Positions 53,365 to 64,000 of a stretch of DNA of 64,000 nt are shown one piece after another. The notes beneath the pieces were generated by a model that was given only the letters and a program-made list of their open reading frames with translations, was not told the DNA's origin and did no database searches. The position numbers and the translations under genes are program-made. The stretch is from Symbiodinium microadriaticum (lineage: Eukaryota; Sar; Dinophyceae; Suessiales; Symbiodiniaceae): positions 46,004 through 110,003 of the forward strand of contig LSRX01001107.1 in NCBI GenBank assembly GCA_001939145.1, written 5' to 3'. Every line of letters starts with the position of its first letter. Position 1 is the first letter of the stretch.

Positions 53365-56300
53365 GACCGCTCGGCAGTCTTGGAACGGCAAATGGAGAAG
53401 CTGAAGGCCCTTCCAGCAGATGTCAACAGGATTCTGTTCCAAGGCCCTATTCACAGATCCAGTTCCTTCTCCATGCGCCTGTAGGTGGAAATCTCCGTGC
53501 GGAAGAGCAAGACTCAGGATTCGAAGAGTCCAGTGAAGTCGAGCGCGAGTGTCAGTGATGAAGCTGTAACCTGCGACTTGTTGGTATAGACTGTTTGTCT
53601 GTATCAGAAGAGGAGATGGACGACCAAGTGGCTGCCGATGAGGCTGACGGCAAAAGTGGGTATCGTGGGCATAAAGCAAAACCGACTTCGACTGCGCCCC
53701 GTGCAGGCTGGCTGCCTTCAATCTCAGCGCATGCTGCGGGAGGCAGCCGAGGCCCTGCTTTGAAGCTGCGCGGAAAGGCGCCTGGAGTCGGAAGCACTTC
53801 CAGGCTGCGCAGGCGGAGCTGTCACGGCTCCAGGAAGAGCTGGTGTCCAGCCCAGGGATCCGCAGCAAAAGGGGCAGTAGCGAAGCATAGCGAAGCTCCC
53901 GTACCCTTCGCTGCCACAAGGCCGTGGCGCAAGCGGCTGTGGCGCAGGCAGAAGCACAGGCTGAGGCATTCAACTCAAGTCGCCAAACTTCGCTCCCCAT
54001 TTGCGCATGGAGCTTCGAGACCGGAACCGGAACTGTAGTCCGCAGGCACACAGAGCAGCAGAAGCGGCAGAGGAGGAGGCAGCTGCGGCTCTCTTTGCCT
54101 GCTGCTATAGAGTGTCGGCTTCCAATCAGGACAGAAGACGGCTGGCCGAAGAAGCAGCGCAGGCATTGCTTTGCTGCTACGATCAACACGGTGAAGTCCG
54201 GTGAAGTTTTAATCGTGGCAATATTTACGATCGGAGCATCATACTGACAGCAAGAGGACGAAAACGTCGTCAAAGGTTGTTGAACGGAGCTGGGACCATG
54301 CCACACGTCGATGCAATGCCAGTGGCCATGTGCATGGAGGCTCAGCAACTGGCAGCAGCACAAGAAGCTGTACGAGCTTCGCAGGCAGACGTCGAGAAGA
54401 CAAAGGCCAGGCAGATCTCGGTTTTGCCCCTATTCTGCTGCGGTTCTTGCTTGTCTAAGGCTGACCTCCGCGACCTGGAGTCAGAAGCCAAGCCCATTCC
54501 CAGCTCTGTGAGGGGTGCAGTGGCGCGTTCCTCCCCGAGGGTGGCTCTTACTGTGGACAAGCAGAACACCAAGGCCAGCCATGGCCCATGGCACACACGA
54601 AGAGCAGCCGATGTTTGGCAGGAGCTGGCGGAATCGGCGGCTCAGGCGGAGGACATGGGGATAATTTGGAGTTCGCATTGTGACGACCCAGAAAAGCTTC
54701 TTTCGGCGGCCTCAAGGGCAGGAACAGAGCTTTGACCACAACAGCGACAACAGATGAACCAAGGTGCCTCTGTGCATCCTCCGGCAAAGGAGAAGAGAGA
54801 CGCTGCCCGAGCTGAGTGTGAACGATTGGCCACAGTCCTCGAGGCAAGCTGCTTGTGTCATAGGGCCAGGTGGACACCCTGTGAATACCTTAAGCTTCAG
54901 CCTTTAGGGGTAGAGCCAAGCAGCTGGCTCCGGCTCAAATCAACAGGAAAAGGCTCCGGCCTGACTTGCGCACATTTGCGCACAGCCTTCCCGAAGGATG
55001 GGCCGGAGCTGTTGGGAATCACGCTGCACAGCTTGAAGGCTCCGGAATCGGAAGGCCAAGCAAAAAAGCGTGTTTCAGACACCAAGCAGAGGAAATGAGG
55101 TGAACTAATAAGCAAACGTGGCTGTCTTCTGATTTTTGCCAGTCTCAGACCCTGCATCGTAGGTTCGTCCTAGCCAGGCGGGAGGCAAAAATAAGCAAAC
55201 GTTTCGCGTCGTCCGCCTCGGCCCGGCTGTACTTGAAGCAGGTGCATTGTTTCGGAAATCAACATGTAGGTCACAAAGGTGGGGTCTTGAGTGAATGAGC
55301 ACCTTTGCTTCAACATGTCTCTTAATGTCGGTTTAGGGTTTAGGGTGTTTTCGAGGCCTGCTGTAAAAAGGGTGTTTTCATGCTAAGGCTTTGAGCAATA
55401 ATCGCCTGGCACACTCACTGCGTTATCCTATAGACGTTACTGAAATCATCATCGTACTACACTTCTCACTGGTCTCGTCTACATAAATAACGTCCCCCCA
55501 TATGTTGGAAGGCGAATCAAGCTTTGCAGCGAAGTACAAGACACAGCCCCAGAATTCCCAGGCTTTGGCATCAGGTTCACGAGTGATGTAGGCTAGCCCG
55601 CCTAAGATCGGTTCAAGACTCTCGTGGTGGCTTCTGTTCCCTAAAATTGGTCCGAGCACGCACGCCGTGTCCAAGAGAGCGAAGGAAAGATTTGGTTGGA
55701 CAGAATGCTTGGCCAGGCGTTGAGCTCCAAAGGTGAGCTTCATCGCTTGCGAGAGGCATGCAAGGGCCAATCCGGATCCAATCCATTGCAGAGAGATCGC
55801 TATTGGCTCACTGTCACCAGGCTGTCGCTTCCAAGCAGGCAGAGCAGCAGCGGCTGACACAGGCGCCGCAGCATAGGCCCAAATCGAAACGGTCGTCGGA
55901 GCAGGAAACTGTAGCTGTAGCGGCGACACTGGGAGCAGCTCAGTAGGAGTAGTTGGGGTAGTAGCAGAGATTCTGCAAGCCGGAAGCAAAATTGGAGTAG
56001 CAGGAGTGGTAACGTAGCAGAACTAGCAGTATGAGCAGTAGTGGTGGCAGTGGTAGCCGTAGCGGTAGTGGTAGGTAGTGGCAGTGGTGGCAGCAGCAAG
56101 CAGACATCTTACTTGCAATGCAACGGCCAGCATGAGCAGCATCAGGCGGAGAGAGGAGCAGTGGTAGTAGCAATGGTTATAGTCATAGTAGTCGTCGTCG
56201 CAGTGGTAGTGGTAGTGTCCTATTGGGGGTCTGCAGTTTGCACACGAACTTGCAACGAACGATGTCAAGAAGAAGGGGGAGAAGAAGAGGACGAAGAAGA

Positions 56301-57760
56301 CGAGGTGGTCAGCAGCGGCTGTAGCAGCAGTAGCAATAGTAGGAGGAGGAGCAGGAGCAGCAGCAGCAGCAGCGGCAGCTGTTGAGTTTAGGCTGCCCGA
56401 AGTCATTGCAAGGAGCTGGCCAACCAAAAGCGGGAGACGGCATTCCAGAGAATGCCTTTCCCTCAGTTTGGAATGCTCTCCGTCGAGAGTGTCATGAGTG
56501 TCGGTAGTTCGGGCTCCGCCAAGGTCCATCCAAGGGCGGCTTGACGAGACTCAGAGGAACCCGTTCCGGAAGCATGATCTTAGGATCTTATGCTCAACTA
56601 ATCTCAACTGTTTTGACGCCTGCTGCAGGATGATGAAGGATCACCTCTCGGAGACGCAGCGTCAGTTGGAGGGCACACGTGAGAACTTGCCCGATTCACC
56701 GCTCTGCGGCCTGATGTCTTCGCTGAAAGAGGCTTGGAGACTGCTACTTGAAAGAAGCTCGACGAGCAAAGACACACACACACACACACACAGAGATGGA
56801 CACGTACAGACACAGCCACATATCTGGAAATAAGCTCCGCGCTCCGCAACAGTAGCTTCCACTGTAATATGCTTTCTCGCGAAGTGCCGCCATCTCGAAG
56901 AGTTTTGAAGCAAGGCTTACGCCTGTGATGTGACTCCTACAGAGTTTACCGCTTTCGTTTAATCCTCGATCGAGACCGGCTCAGGCGCCAGCTACCAGCC
57001 CGCGACCCACACACCCCCCACTTTTCATCTATGCTAGTCTACTCTACTCTTCTCTACTTTTGTATACACTATTTTGCCTTACTTTGGCTTCCCATGCCTT
57101 GTTTCCGTTACTTTACCTTACCTTTACCTTTCCTTTCGAGCTGACGCACCTATTCACTGATTGACTACTACTTACTACGTTTTGCTTATGGTACTTACAC
57201 ATGCAGATGCAGAGCCGGCTGCCATGATGCAGAGTCGTGCCAAGCTCGTGTCTGTGGGGGTCGTTTTGGCTGTGCACTTTGCCCGCCGCGATATGCTCGG
57301 GGTTTTGTCGAGGCGACACGGGTCCAGCCATGTGGCACATCCCCTGCAAGTTTGATGACGCAACTGCCGGGCGGCAAGACATACTTGTCTTGGCAGTCGA
57401 CCCCTTCGAAGGTATGGCATGATGGTCCAAAGTCTGACAGACCTTCCCAATGCCTCGTGCAACTTTGCTCGTGAATGCTCCATATGCTCCAATGTCATAA
57501 GCAAAACCCAGCATGTTGCAAGCTTGCGGAGCAGCCCTGCAGACTTGCAAGCTGCCACAAATTGTGCAAACGGAAACCGGTGGGTGTTTACTCCTTGCTC
57601 GTCGGAGGCGAGGAACCAAGCAGAAGCCTTGTCTGCGAAGAGGTACCAGGGATGATTTGCATGCGCTGACGCGCTTTGCACCAAGTGCTGCATGTGAAGC
57701 AAAACCGAGGCTTGACATGGAGGCGCAAGCCAAAGAGCTTGAAAAGGAGGTGTCCGACCT
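53365..57760 (+). CDS. Coiled-coil protein encoded by many micro-exons
   Basis: Many short segments with heptad-like Glu/Gln/Ala/Leu pattern, most preceded by AG and followed by GC or GT. Examples are 53365-53406 (DRSAVLERQMEKLK), about 53803-53841 (AAQAELSRLQEEL), near 53922 (AVAQAAVAQAEAQAEAF), near 54060 (RAAEAAEEEAAAAL), near 54140 (RRLAEEAAQ), 54330-54405 (MEAQQLAAAQEAVRASQ), near 54463 (ADLRDLESE), near 54620 (ELAESAAQAED), 54788-54843 (EKRDAARAECERLATVLE), near 56631 (MMKDHLSETQRQLEG) and near 57715 (DMEAQAKELEKEVSDL). Together they suggest a long coiled-coil structural or scaffold protein. Exon phases were not all checked, and the gene's start, end and single-gene status are uncertain. 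Confidence 0.55.
55325..55345. repeat. Two TTTAGGG telomere-type units
   Basis: TTTAGGGTTTAGGG near 55331-55344. Two units only; probably an interstitial remnant or chance. Confidence 0.4.
56030..56375. repeat. GTAGTAG/GCAGTGGTAG trinucleotide-like tract
   Basis: Imperfect GTA/GTG/GCA triplet repeats and a GAAGAG patch, ending in GCAGCAGCAGCAGC. Frames on either strand give poly-Val/Ser or poly-Leu/Pro. Probably intronic in the coiled-coil gene region. Confidence 0.75.
56772..56794. repeat. (CA)n microsatellite
   Basis: About eleven CA units within an open frame, which loses protein character there. Confidence 0.95.
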
Positions 57761-60700
57761 ACAAGGCTCTCGGTCCCGTGTGCGGCATTTTTGCCCATGT
57801 GCTGCATGTAGCACAGGATCTCGGAAGCTGGATCCGTCAGCTGTGGAGCAAGAGCACCATGAGTCTTTGCAGAAGGACTTGTATGTCGACTTGATGCTTT
57901 TGCACTGGAAGAACGCACATGCAAGAAAATGCCATGGACCCAGAGGGCATGCCGTCCTCTCTTCATGGGCATGCCTCACGTCGACTGCCCAATCAAGCAA
58001 CATCTACGCCACCCGGTAACTAATCGTTTCACAGTGGGTGGGAGGAAGACCGCTGCAATCACCATCTAACCCACACAGAAGGATGCAGAAGGCGAGCATG
58101 GGCAGACTTGATCCGGCGGCTTCCTCCAACTCCAGATCCGTGTCTGAGTGCAGCATTGCATAGTTGCTTCAAGACTGTCGCGGCCTAAAGCTACAGTTTT
58201 CGAACATGTGGAATGTTCTTGCGAATATTCCCAGGCCACAGAACAGGGGGGTTTGTGATGCTCAACCGCGTGTGCCGTTGAGCGGAGCCATGGGCCTCTC
58301 CCACGTGCTGCTACTTTGCACAGTTGGCAGCTTAGCCAGTGAACGTCAAGAATTTCAGAGACTCTTGGCAGCAGTCACTGTCATTTAGCTGTGATTGGCT
58401 GCAGCACAGCTCAGCTGTAGCTCCGAGACTTTCGGAGCAATCTCCTGCAAGGACCAAAAATTCAGACCAAGCCAGCCAAGCCGGTGCTGCTGCTGCAACG
58501 AAGCGTCGAGCGGGCGGCGGTGGCGACTCTGTCCTCAGTGCTGCCATGGCTAGAAATTGGGATTTGCCCATTTGTTGTATACTATATACTATACTGCCAC
58601 CATTCAGCAGATGAGAAAGTGCTGCAACTTGAGGCTAAGTGATGCATCGGCCAACGCAAGTCGCTTGGCATCCGAGTGACTGTCTCCTGCGCTACTCCCC
58701 CAAGTTCCGTGGATTCGGCCTCCAAGGTAGTGCAAAAGAGGTGGTGCGCGTGCATCAGCAGAGCCTGGAGAAGGGCTCTGCGGCAAGACGGTCAAACTGT
58801 TCAGGCACCGAAGCACACGTGAATCACGAAGCCCTAACTAGAATCCCGTATGTTGGATCAAGCATACCTTGCCTGTGCCTGCATGAGCAGGTTTGTCTCC
58901 GTGCCTCCCGTACGATCTGACGGAAGAGACGCCTCGCTACTCGGGAAGCAAAGTTCTGCTGAGGGGAGCTCCACCAATTACCACGGCCAGCGGGTAGTCA
59001 GAAATCAGAACGCGGATGTGCGGTTGGCTGCATGAGGCAACGGCCAGGAGCAACTGAGATGCAACATAGAAGCATGTGGTCCATGTGATTCTCCTTTCTG
59101 CATGCTGGATTTCATGCCAATGGTGGCAGTCACTTGGGACTGCGTCTGATGACAGACCAGCCGCCATGAATCGAAAGGCTTGGCATCATTGCGAAACTAT
59201 CTAAGTGTCATGGGCAGCGCTCAAAAACCCGCACCCTAACCGAGCGAACGTACTCCTTCACGTCGCTCACCTGACCCACGGCTGTGCCAGGTCATCCAAG
59301 AGCGTTGGCCTTGCCATGAAGGGCAAGGCCCAAGTTTGCCCGACAAGAGATTTTTGAACTGTTCTGAAGATGCCGTTCTGTGAGCTCGTGGAGAAGTTTG
59401 TGCCAGGTTTCGCAGCCGGCAGGAGATCCTTTGACAGGGGATGACCTACAGACATCCTATAGTGACGAGGACAGCCCAATAACAGAATGCTTTGTACTTG
59501 CGTGTCTGGTATTTGATCCTTTCAACGGTCAGTCCATTCAATCTTTGATTGCATCCATCAGAAATCGTATTGGTCTGTGCCCGTTTGTGCACGCGCAGGG
59601 TTCTGTCAGTGAAGTTGAAGCGGGCTCGCTAAGTCGGCTTGAGGTAGTGTGTGAGGGTAGGGAATGTTGTGAGGGGACACTCGCCTACCTCGATGTCAGC
59701 ACGGCCGAGACGGACTGCGTTGTGACTACTTTGATTACAAACAAACCCCCTACAACACAGCAGCCCAACCACTCCCCGACACTGGGGCCCAATTTCATTC
59801 AACCAAGCCTAGAACCGCAGACATAGATAAGAAGAAGAATAGGAGGGAGAGAGAGTTTGTGTGTGTGTGTGTGTGCAACGTCACGCCCCCCCCCCCTGCC
59901 AATGCGGTGGATTCTCAGGATGCACGGCAGTGGAGCAAAATGCTCCCCTGTGAGTTGCACTTGGCAGGCCCGACGATGAGTGACCATGTCCGATCATGTC
60001 AGGCTCTGCGTAGATGTCCTAGTACAGTACTGTACTGTGTCACCGTTGGCCAGACAGCAAGATCCAGGCAAGATCAAATTGCTTGTTTCTAACCTGGGCT
60101 GTCGATTGCAAGATTCCTGTGGGGGCCAGTCATCAATCTTAAGCATGAGCTCTGAACTACTTTCCGACACTTGTTTCCAACCATCACCCATGCCACCTCT
60201 CGCAGGCACCACGATTCAGGCTTTGCTCGACCACTATGCAGCAGACTCTGCAGCTGACAACTCTGGATTGTCGCTGGGACTCTTGCCCGAATAGCACACC
60301 TTTTTCAAGCGCCACTCTTTGTTGCCACGGCTTTGATTCTCGAAGATCATTGCGGGTGAGGGTGGGTCCTGGCATTTCCGCCCAAGCCCCTAAGTGTGCC
60401 TACGCGCTTACAAGCACCGAAGCGTCTAAAGCGCCAGCATGGGCGTGTAAGGCAACCAGTGGACAGAAAAGGATCACAAGTATCCGTGCTTGCATAAGAC
60501 ATGCAGCGCAGACTGATATGCCCCCTCAAGCACGCATGGGACCGAGCTATCCTCTCCGCTGCTTTTTTTGGTCTATCAGAAATCTAGGAATTCAAAGGCT
60601 AAAGGGTTGGCGTCCTAAAGCCGTGTTTATGCTTGGAGGCTGCAGAGGAGAGGGTTCGAGACTTGCAAGGCTGAGAGGCCTTGGGCCTTTAGAGGCTAAG

Positions 60701-61303
60701 TTCGAGTTGAAAGCTTAGAGTCTTAGAGGTATCAAGGCCGCCCCTAGGAGATCCCCGGAGTTGAAAGAGACGGGGAGGGTGCACTGCTGCCGCAGGCCAT
60801 TCCCTTGGCTCTCATTCACTGTCTGCCTTGCTGCTGCAGTTCAGAGGCGAGCTCTCCAAGGCGCGGCATGGCATTCTGTGCAACCTATGTTCACTGATTG
60901 CCAAGAGCTGACCCAGGCCTGCAAGGTGAAGGAAAGCCATATCCTAATGCCCTCGTGCTGCAACTGAGTACATCTGCAATCTGGATTCTCCAGTGCCGCA
61001 AACTACCCGCCAGCCTAATGCCCGCGATCTGAGGAATTCCGTGTATGGCAGATTTTTGCGGCCTGCTTCTTCAGTTTCTTCGATGCTGAAATCGCGCAAC
61101 AGACTCTCGCCCTCACAGTGGCAGCAAGACAGGCTGAGTCTTCTTGTGCCTGCTGTGGCTGGGCTTCTGAGGTATTGAAACACTGGAGCCCACTGGCGCA
61201 AGCCTAGTCAGCAGCGCAGTGCCCTTTGAGGAACGTCTTGGAGAGGAGGCCAGTCTCGTGCCTTTGTCACGGATTACAGATATCATATTCTCGGATTTGC
61301 TAG
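57761..61303. other. No assigned gene; isolated helical segments
   Basis: Possible exon fragments: near 58735 (KEVVRVHQQSLEKG), an open frame at 59380-59826 (part reads FVLACLVFDPFNGQSIQSL), and near 61083 (DAEIAQQTLALTVAARQAE). A (GT)n run lies at 59856-59874. These could extend the upstream coiled-coil gene or belong to the gene with the exon at 61304. No joins were proven. Confidence 0.3.
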
Positions 61304-61422
61304 GTGGTTGTGCGCTTCTTCGTAGTGCCAGAAAGAGACGGTGACGACTTTGCCACGGTGGTCAACTCGCTGCGAGACTCGCGGCCCGGCCATGCATTTA
61401 ACAACATTCTCGTCGTTGTGAG
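61304..61422 (+). CDS. Isolated exon, unknown product
   Basis: Between a CTAG acceptor-like site and a canonical GTGAGT donor lies about 40 residues of convincing protein (VVVRFFVVPERDGDDFATVV, SLRDSRPGHAFNNILVV). The alternating hydrophobic strand and helix pattern suggests a folded domain, but I do not recognise the family. It uses a standard GT donor. Confidence 0.5.
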
Positions 61423-61639
61423 TGGTAGTCGTAGTAGTGGTACTAGTGACTACTAGTGGTCGTAGTGGGAGTAGTGGCAGCCTCAGTGGCAGCAGCCGGA
61501 GTAGTTGGAGTAGGACTAGCGGTAGGTAGGGGTGGTCGGGTTGACGAGCGGTCAGGAGCCGTTGTGTATTCGCTGGAATGCTGACTCCAACTTCTCGTTG
61601 GTCAGCTCCCGGCAGGATTCCAGGGAACCCAAATCTCGC

Positions 61640-61683
61640 TACTGCTGCTGCTGCTACTGCTACTGCTGCTACTACTGCTGCTG

Positions 61684-61726
<43 letters not shown>

Positions 61727-61730
61727 ACTG
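61640..61730. repeat. (CTG/CTA)n trinucleotide repeat
   Basis: CTGCTGCTACTG grading into pure (ACT)n at about 61684-61727. A related GTAGTG tract with the opposite triplet strand lies at 61420-61530, so the two could pair in single strands. Frames give poly-Ser, poly-Val or poly-Tyr/Cys only. Confidence 0.95.
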
Positions 61731-62154
61731 TTCAAGCTCTGAATCCGCCCGGCTTCGCCTGCTCCTTCTGTTACGTCCTGGCTGGGCTGTGCAAAGGCTG
61801 GCTAACAACAAGAGCAGCCTGCTGGCCGGAAAGCTCTCTGCCTCTTGGAGTGAAGCGGATTGAAGCGGTGCAGGCTGTGCAGTAGGTCACTAGGGTAGCG
61901 CCAGCAGGCTTTGCTTTTGTAAGCCGATCGCGTCTCTGTCTTGAGGATGTGATGTGCCACGCATCCCTCACAATCGGTTACCAGGCAGGGAAGTGCAAGT
62001 CATGTGCTGTCGCGGCTAAGTGCCAGTAGAGAGACGTTCCAGGATGTGGCTGGCTTCACTAGCATTCCAATTGCGCCTAATTTGCGGTTGGAGGGCTTCC
62101 AGTTGTCCCCTGATATGACAAAGACACAACAAGTCAAATCCATGCCTCACTGAG

Positions 62155-62228
62155 GACAAGCTCTCGAATCTGGCACTGCCTTTTGCCATCTCCGCAATCT
62201 TCACCGGCATACTGATTTGGTTGGCCGG
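62155..62228 (+). CDS. Isolated exon with membrane segment
   Basis: After a TGAG acceptor, EDKLSNLALPFAISAIFTGI continues into LIWLAG and then a GTAAGC donor. The 18-residue hydrophobic stretch is a likely membrane helix. It may belong with the 61304 exon to one membrane-protein gene. The family is unknown. Confidence 0.4.
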
Positions 62229-62899
62229 GTAAGCGGCAGCAGACCGCAGAGCAAGTTGCGCGATAAGAGGAAAAGGGGGCTTCTTGGTCAGTGCAAGAGA
62301 TGCAGATTCCTCAGACATTTCCCCTTCTCAGGAGCTTATCGGCGTCCGAGATGATCTGGAAGCGGCCAGAAGGCCGAGTAAGGGACTGCAGGCTGTGGCA
62401 CCGTAGCCGCGTTTCTAGCTGCACTTCTCCCATGATTTCTTGCTTCCCTGGATCATCGAATCCTCGGCCTTGAAGTCGGCTGAAGCATCGGGGCAAAAAT
62501 TTGCCCGGAGAAGCCCCGAGTCTCCTTGGAGCCATGGCTGACGGCTTCAGAGGGCAGGACCAGAGCTATGGCTCGGAGGCTGGGAGTCGACTCGGGAGGA
62601 CAGTTGCAATTGCACTTGAGCCCCTTGAGCCAGGAAACCTCAGAGGTTCGTCAGAGTGCTGGGAGCAAGACCAATTCGATGCGCAGCATTGCCAAGCAGA
62701 GCTCGGAAGACCCTGGTGAAAAATCGCACCTCGGCAGGCAGGTGCAATTCTTCTTCAGATGTCTCGTCCATGTTTTGCCATGCTCAGGAGTTGCGGCTTG
62801 CAGGGGCTGTTGGGTTTGCAACGGTTTGAGCAGAGGGGGTGCTGTGAGTGCTCTTGTAAAGAATCCTGGCCTCCGGCTTCGGAAGCAGCCGTCCTAGCT
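62229..62899. other. No recognisable gene
   Basis: Frames of up to 123 codons (62526-62897) without motifs; nothing assignable. Confidence 0.4.
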
Positions 62900-63270
62900 G
62901 GCATGAATGAACGAATGAAGGAAAGAATGAATGATGTGAAGCAAATGAAGAATAAAATGGAATGAAATGACAGGAACGGAATAAAATGCGTTGAAATGAA
63001 ATGAAAGGAAACGAAACGGAACGAATGAAATGGAATGAAAGAAAAAGTGAAATGAATGCATGCATGAACGAATGAATGAGTGGAGTGGAATGAATGGAAT
63101 GGAATGGAATGGAATGGAATGGAATGGAATGGGATGGGATGGGATGGGATGGGATGGAATGGAATGGAATGGAATGAATAAAATGCGTGAATGAGTGAAA
63201 GGAAATGAAATGGAATGAAATAAACGAACGAGTGCATGAATGAATGAATGAATGAATGAATGATACGAAG
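62900..63270. repeat. GAATG / GGAAT / GGGAT satellite
   Basis: Degenerate AATGA/GAAAT sequence leads into clean (TGGAA)n (about 63086-63130), (TGGGA)n (63130-63155), (TGGAA)n again, and finally (AATG)n (63237-63262). Minus-strand frames of 170-200 codons here are Phe/His/Ser/Ile repeats, not genes. Confidence 0.93.
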
Positions 63271-63394
63271 TGACGCCAATGTGATGGCTGCCGCTGATCT
63301 CCTGCCCTCGCCGGTTGGAGCAGCATTTGACTGGGGTTCTGTGAGGGCCGGGTGGGCCAGTGAGAGCGTAAAGATTTCATGTCCAGTATATTAT

Positions 63395-63792
63395 ATATTT
63401 TTTATGACATATTGTATATGATATATGATATATGATATAATATATATGATATATTATATATATAATATTATATTATATTATATTGTATTGTATTATATTA
63501 TATTGTATTGTATTGTATTGTATTGTATTGTATTGTATTCTATTGTATTCTATTGTATTCTATTGTATTGTATTGTATTGTATTGTATTGTATTCTATTG
63601 TATTGTATTCTATTATATTGTATTGTATTCTATTATATTGTATTGTATTCTATTATATTATATTATATTCTATTCTATTCTATTCTATTATATTCTATTA
63701 TATTATATTATATTATATTATATTCTATTATACTATATTATATTATATTCTATTATATTATATTATATTATATTATATTATATTCTATTATA
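63395..63792. repeat. (TATTN)n pentanucleotide satellite
   Basis: About 400 bases of TATTG, TATTC and TATTA pentamers, with dinucleotide-like TATA at the left edge. Blocks of one variant alternate in a regular way. Frames encode Tyr/Ile/Leu/Cys repeats only. Confidence 0.95.
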
Positions 63793-64000
63793 GACCTGAA
63801 TCGGCCGCCTGCAAGAGATCAAATGCTACGAGCCGAGGAGGAGGGTCCGGGCCTCCGTCATCGCAGGGGACTTTATCAAAGCAGCTGCTTGGAGGAAATC
63901 CACACTAGGCCATGCAGGTAGAAAGAGCATCGCAAATTCCCAGCAGCTTGATTCTGTGTGTCTTTCCACGTGACTGCAAAGATCTGTGCCAAAGTCAGGA
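63793..64000. other. No gene seen
   Basis: Short unique sequence up to the window edge. Confidence 0.4.

Noticed and set aside
53014..54363. 449-codon minus-strand frame
   Set aside because: It runs across coiled-coil exons and introns of the plus strand. It is Cys/Leu/Ser/His-rich without a motif, a typical shadow of GCA/CAG-rich coding sequence.
55325..55345. Telomere (TTTAGGG)n
   Set aside because: Just two units in unique sequence; not a chromosome end.
62755..63380. Minus-strand frames of 174-198 codons
   Set aside because: They are translations of the GGAAT/GAAAT satellite (Phe-His-Ser-Ile repeats).
63425..63921. Plus-strand frames of 122-141 codons rich in Tyr/Ile/Leu
   Set aside because: Translations of the TATTN satellite.

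Overview
The window looks like nuclear DNA of a dinoflagellate, most likely a Symbiodiniaceae-type genome. The evidence is internal. Two conserved eukaryotic genes (a PP1-type phosphatase and a syntaxin-6-type SNARE) can be read exon by exon with matching reading phase. Their introns are short (about 55-160 bases in the phosphatase) and mostly start with GC, sometimes GA and only rarely GT, while all end in AG; that donor pattern is characteristic of dinoflagellates. Almost every recognisable gene lies on the + strand, as in the one-way gene blocks of these genomes. No database search was possible, so all family names rest on motif recognition.

Layout: 1-3.8 kb is repeat-rich and holds two tandem copies of a roughly 91-base element with conserved secondary structure but changed stem sequences. 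3.8-13.0 kb is a complete, very young Ty1/copia-order LTR retrotransposon (identical 132-bp LTRs, 5-bp target duplication). It encodes Gag, protease, an embedded 2-oxoglutarate/Fe(II) oxygenase-like domain, integrase, reverse transcriptase and RNase H, with two coding-phase irregularities. A possible minus-strand gene fragment lies just beyond it (13.2-13.9 kb). From 14.9 kb onward the + strand carries: an ankyrin-repeat ORF (14.9-15.5), a lactonase/6-phosphogluconolactonase-type beta-propeller gene (18.1-21.2), part of an EF-hand gene (22.8-23.0), an intronless SET-domain gene (23.2-24.6), a PhyH-type dioxygenase gene of four exons (27.4-28.8), parts of a histidine acid phosphatase gene (37.5 and 41.6-42.2), the PP1 gene (44.4-46.9), a Thr-Pro-rich ORF (48.9-49.4), the syntaxin-6-like gene (50.1-52.1), a micro-exon coiled-coil gene (53.4 to about 57.8) and isolated exons at 61.3 and 62.2 kb.

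Between the genes lie microsatellites, an AT-rich array of diverged AATTCCGGACGATTT-like units (32.2-33.2 kb), two copies of a short terminal-inverted-repeat element (26.9 and 42.8 kb), and pentanucleotide satellites at the right end (62.9-63.8 kb). Many open frames in the window run through simple repeats or introns and are not real genes. No rRNA, tRNA or CRISPR array was recognised. The host genes have unrelated roles (phosphorylation, vesicle fusion, sugar metabolism, chromatin or protein methylation), so I infer chance neighbourhood within a co-oriented block rather than one pathway.
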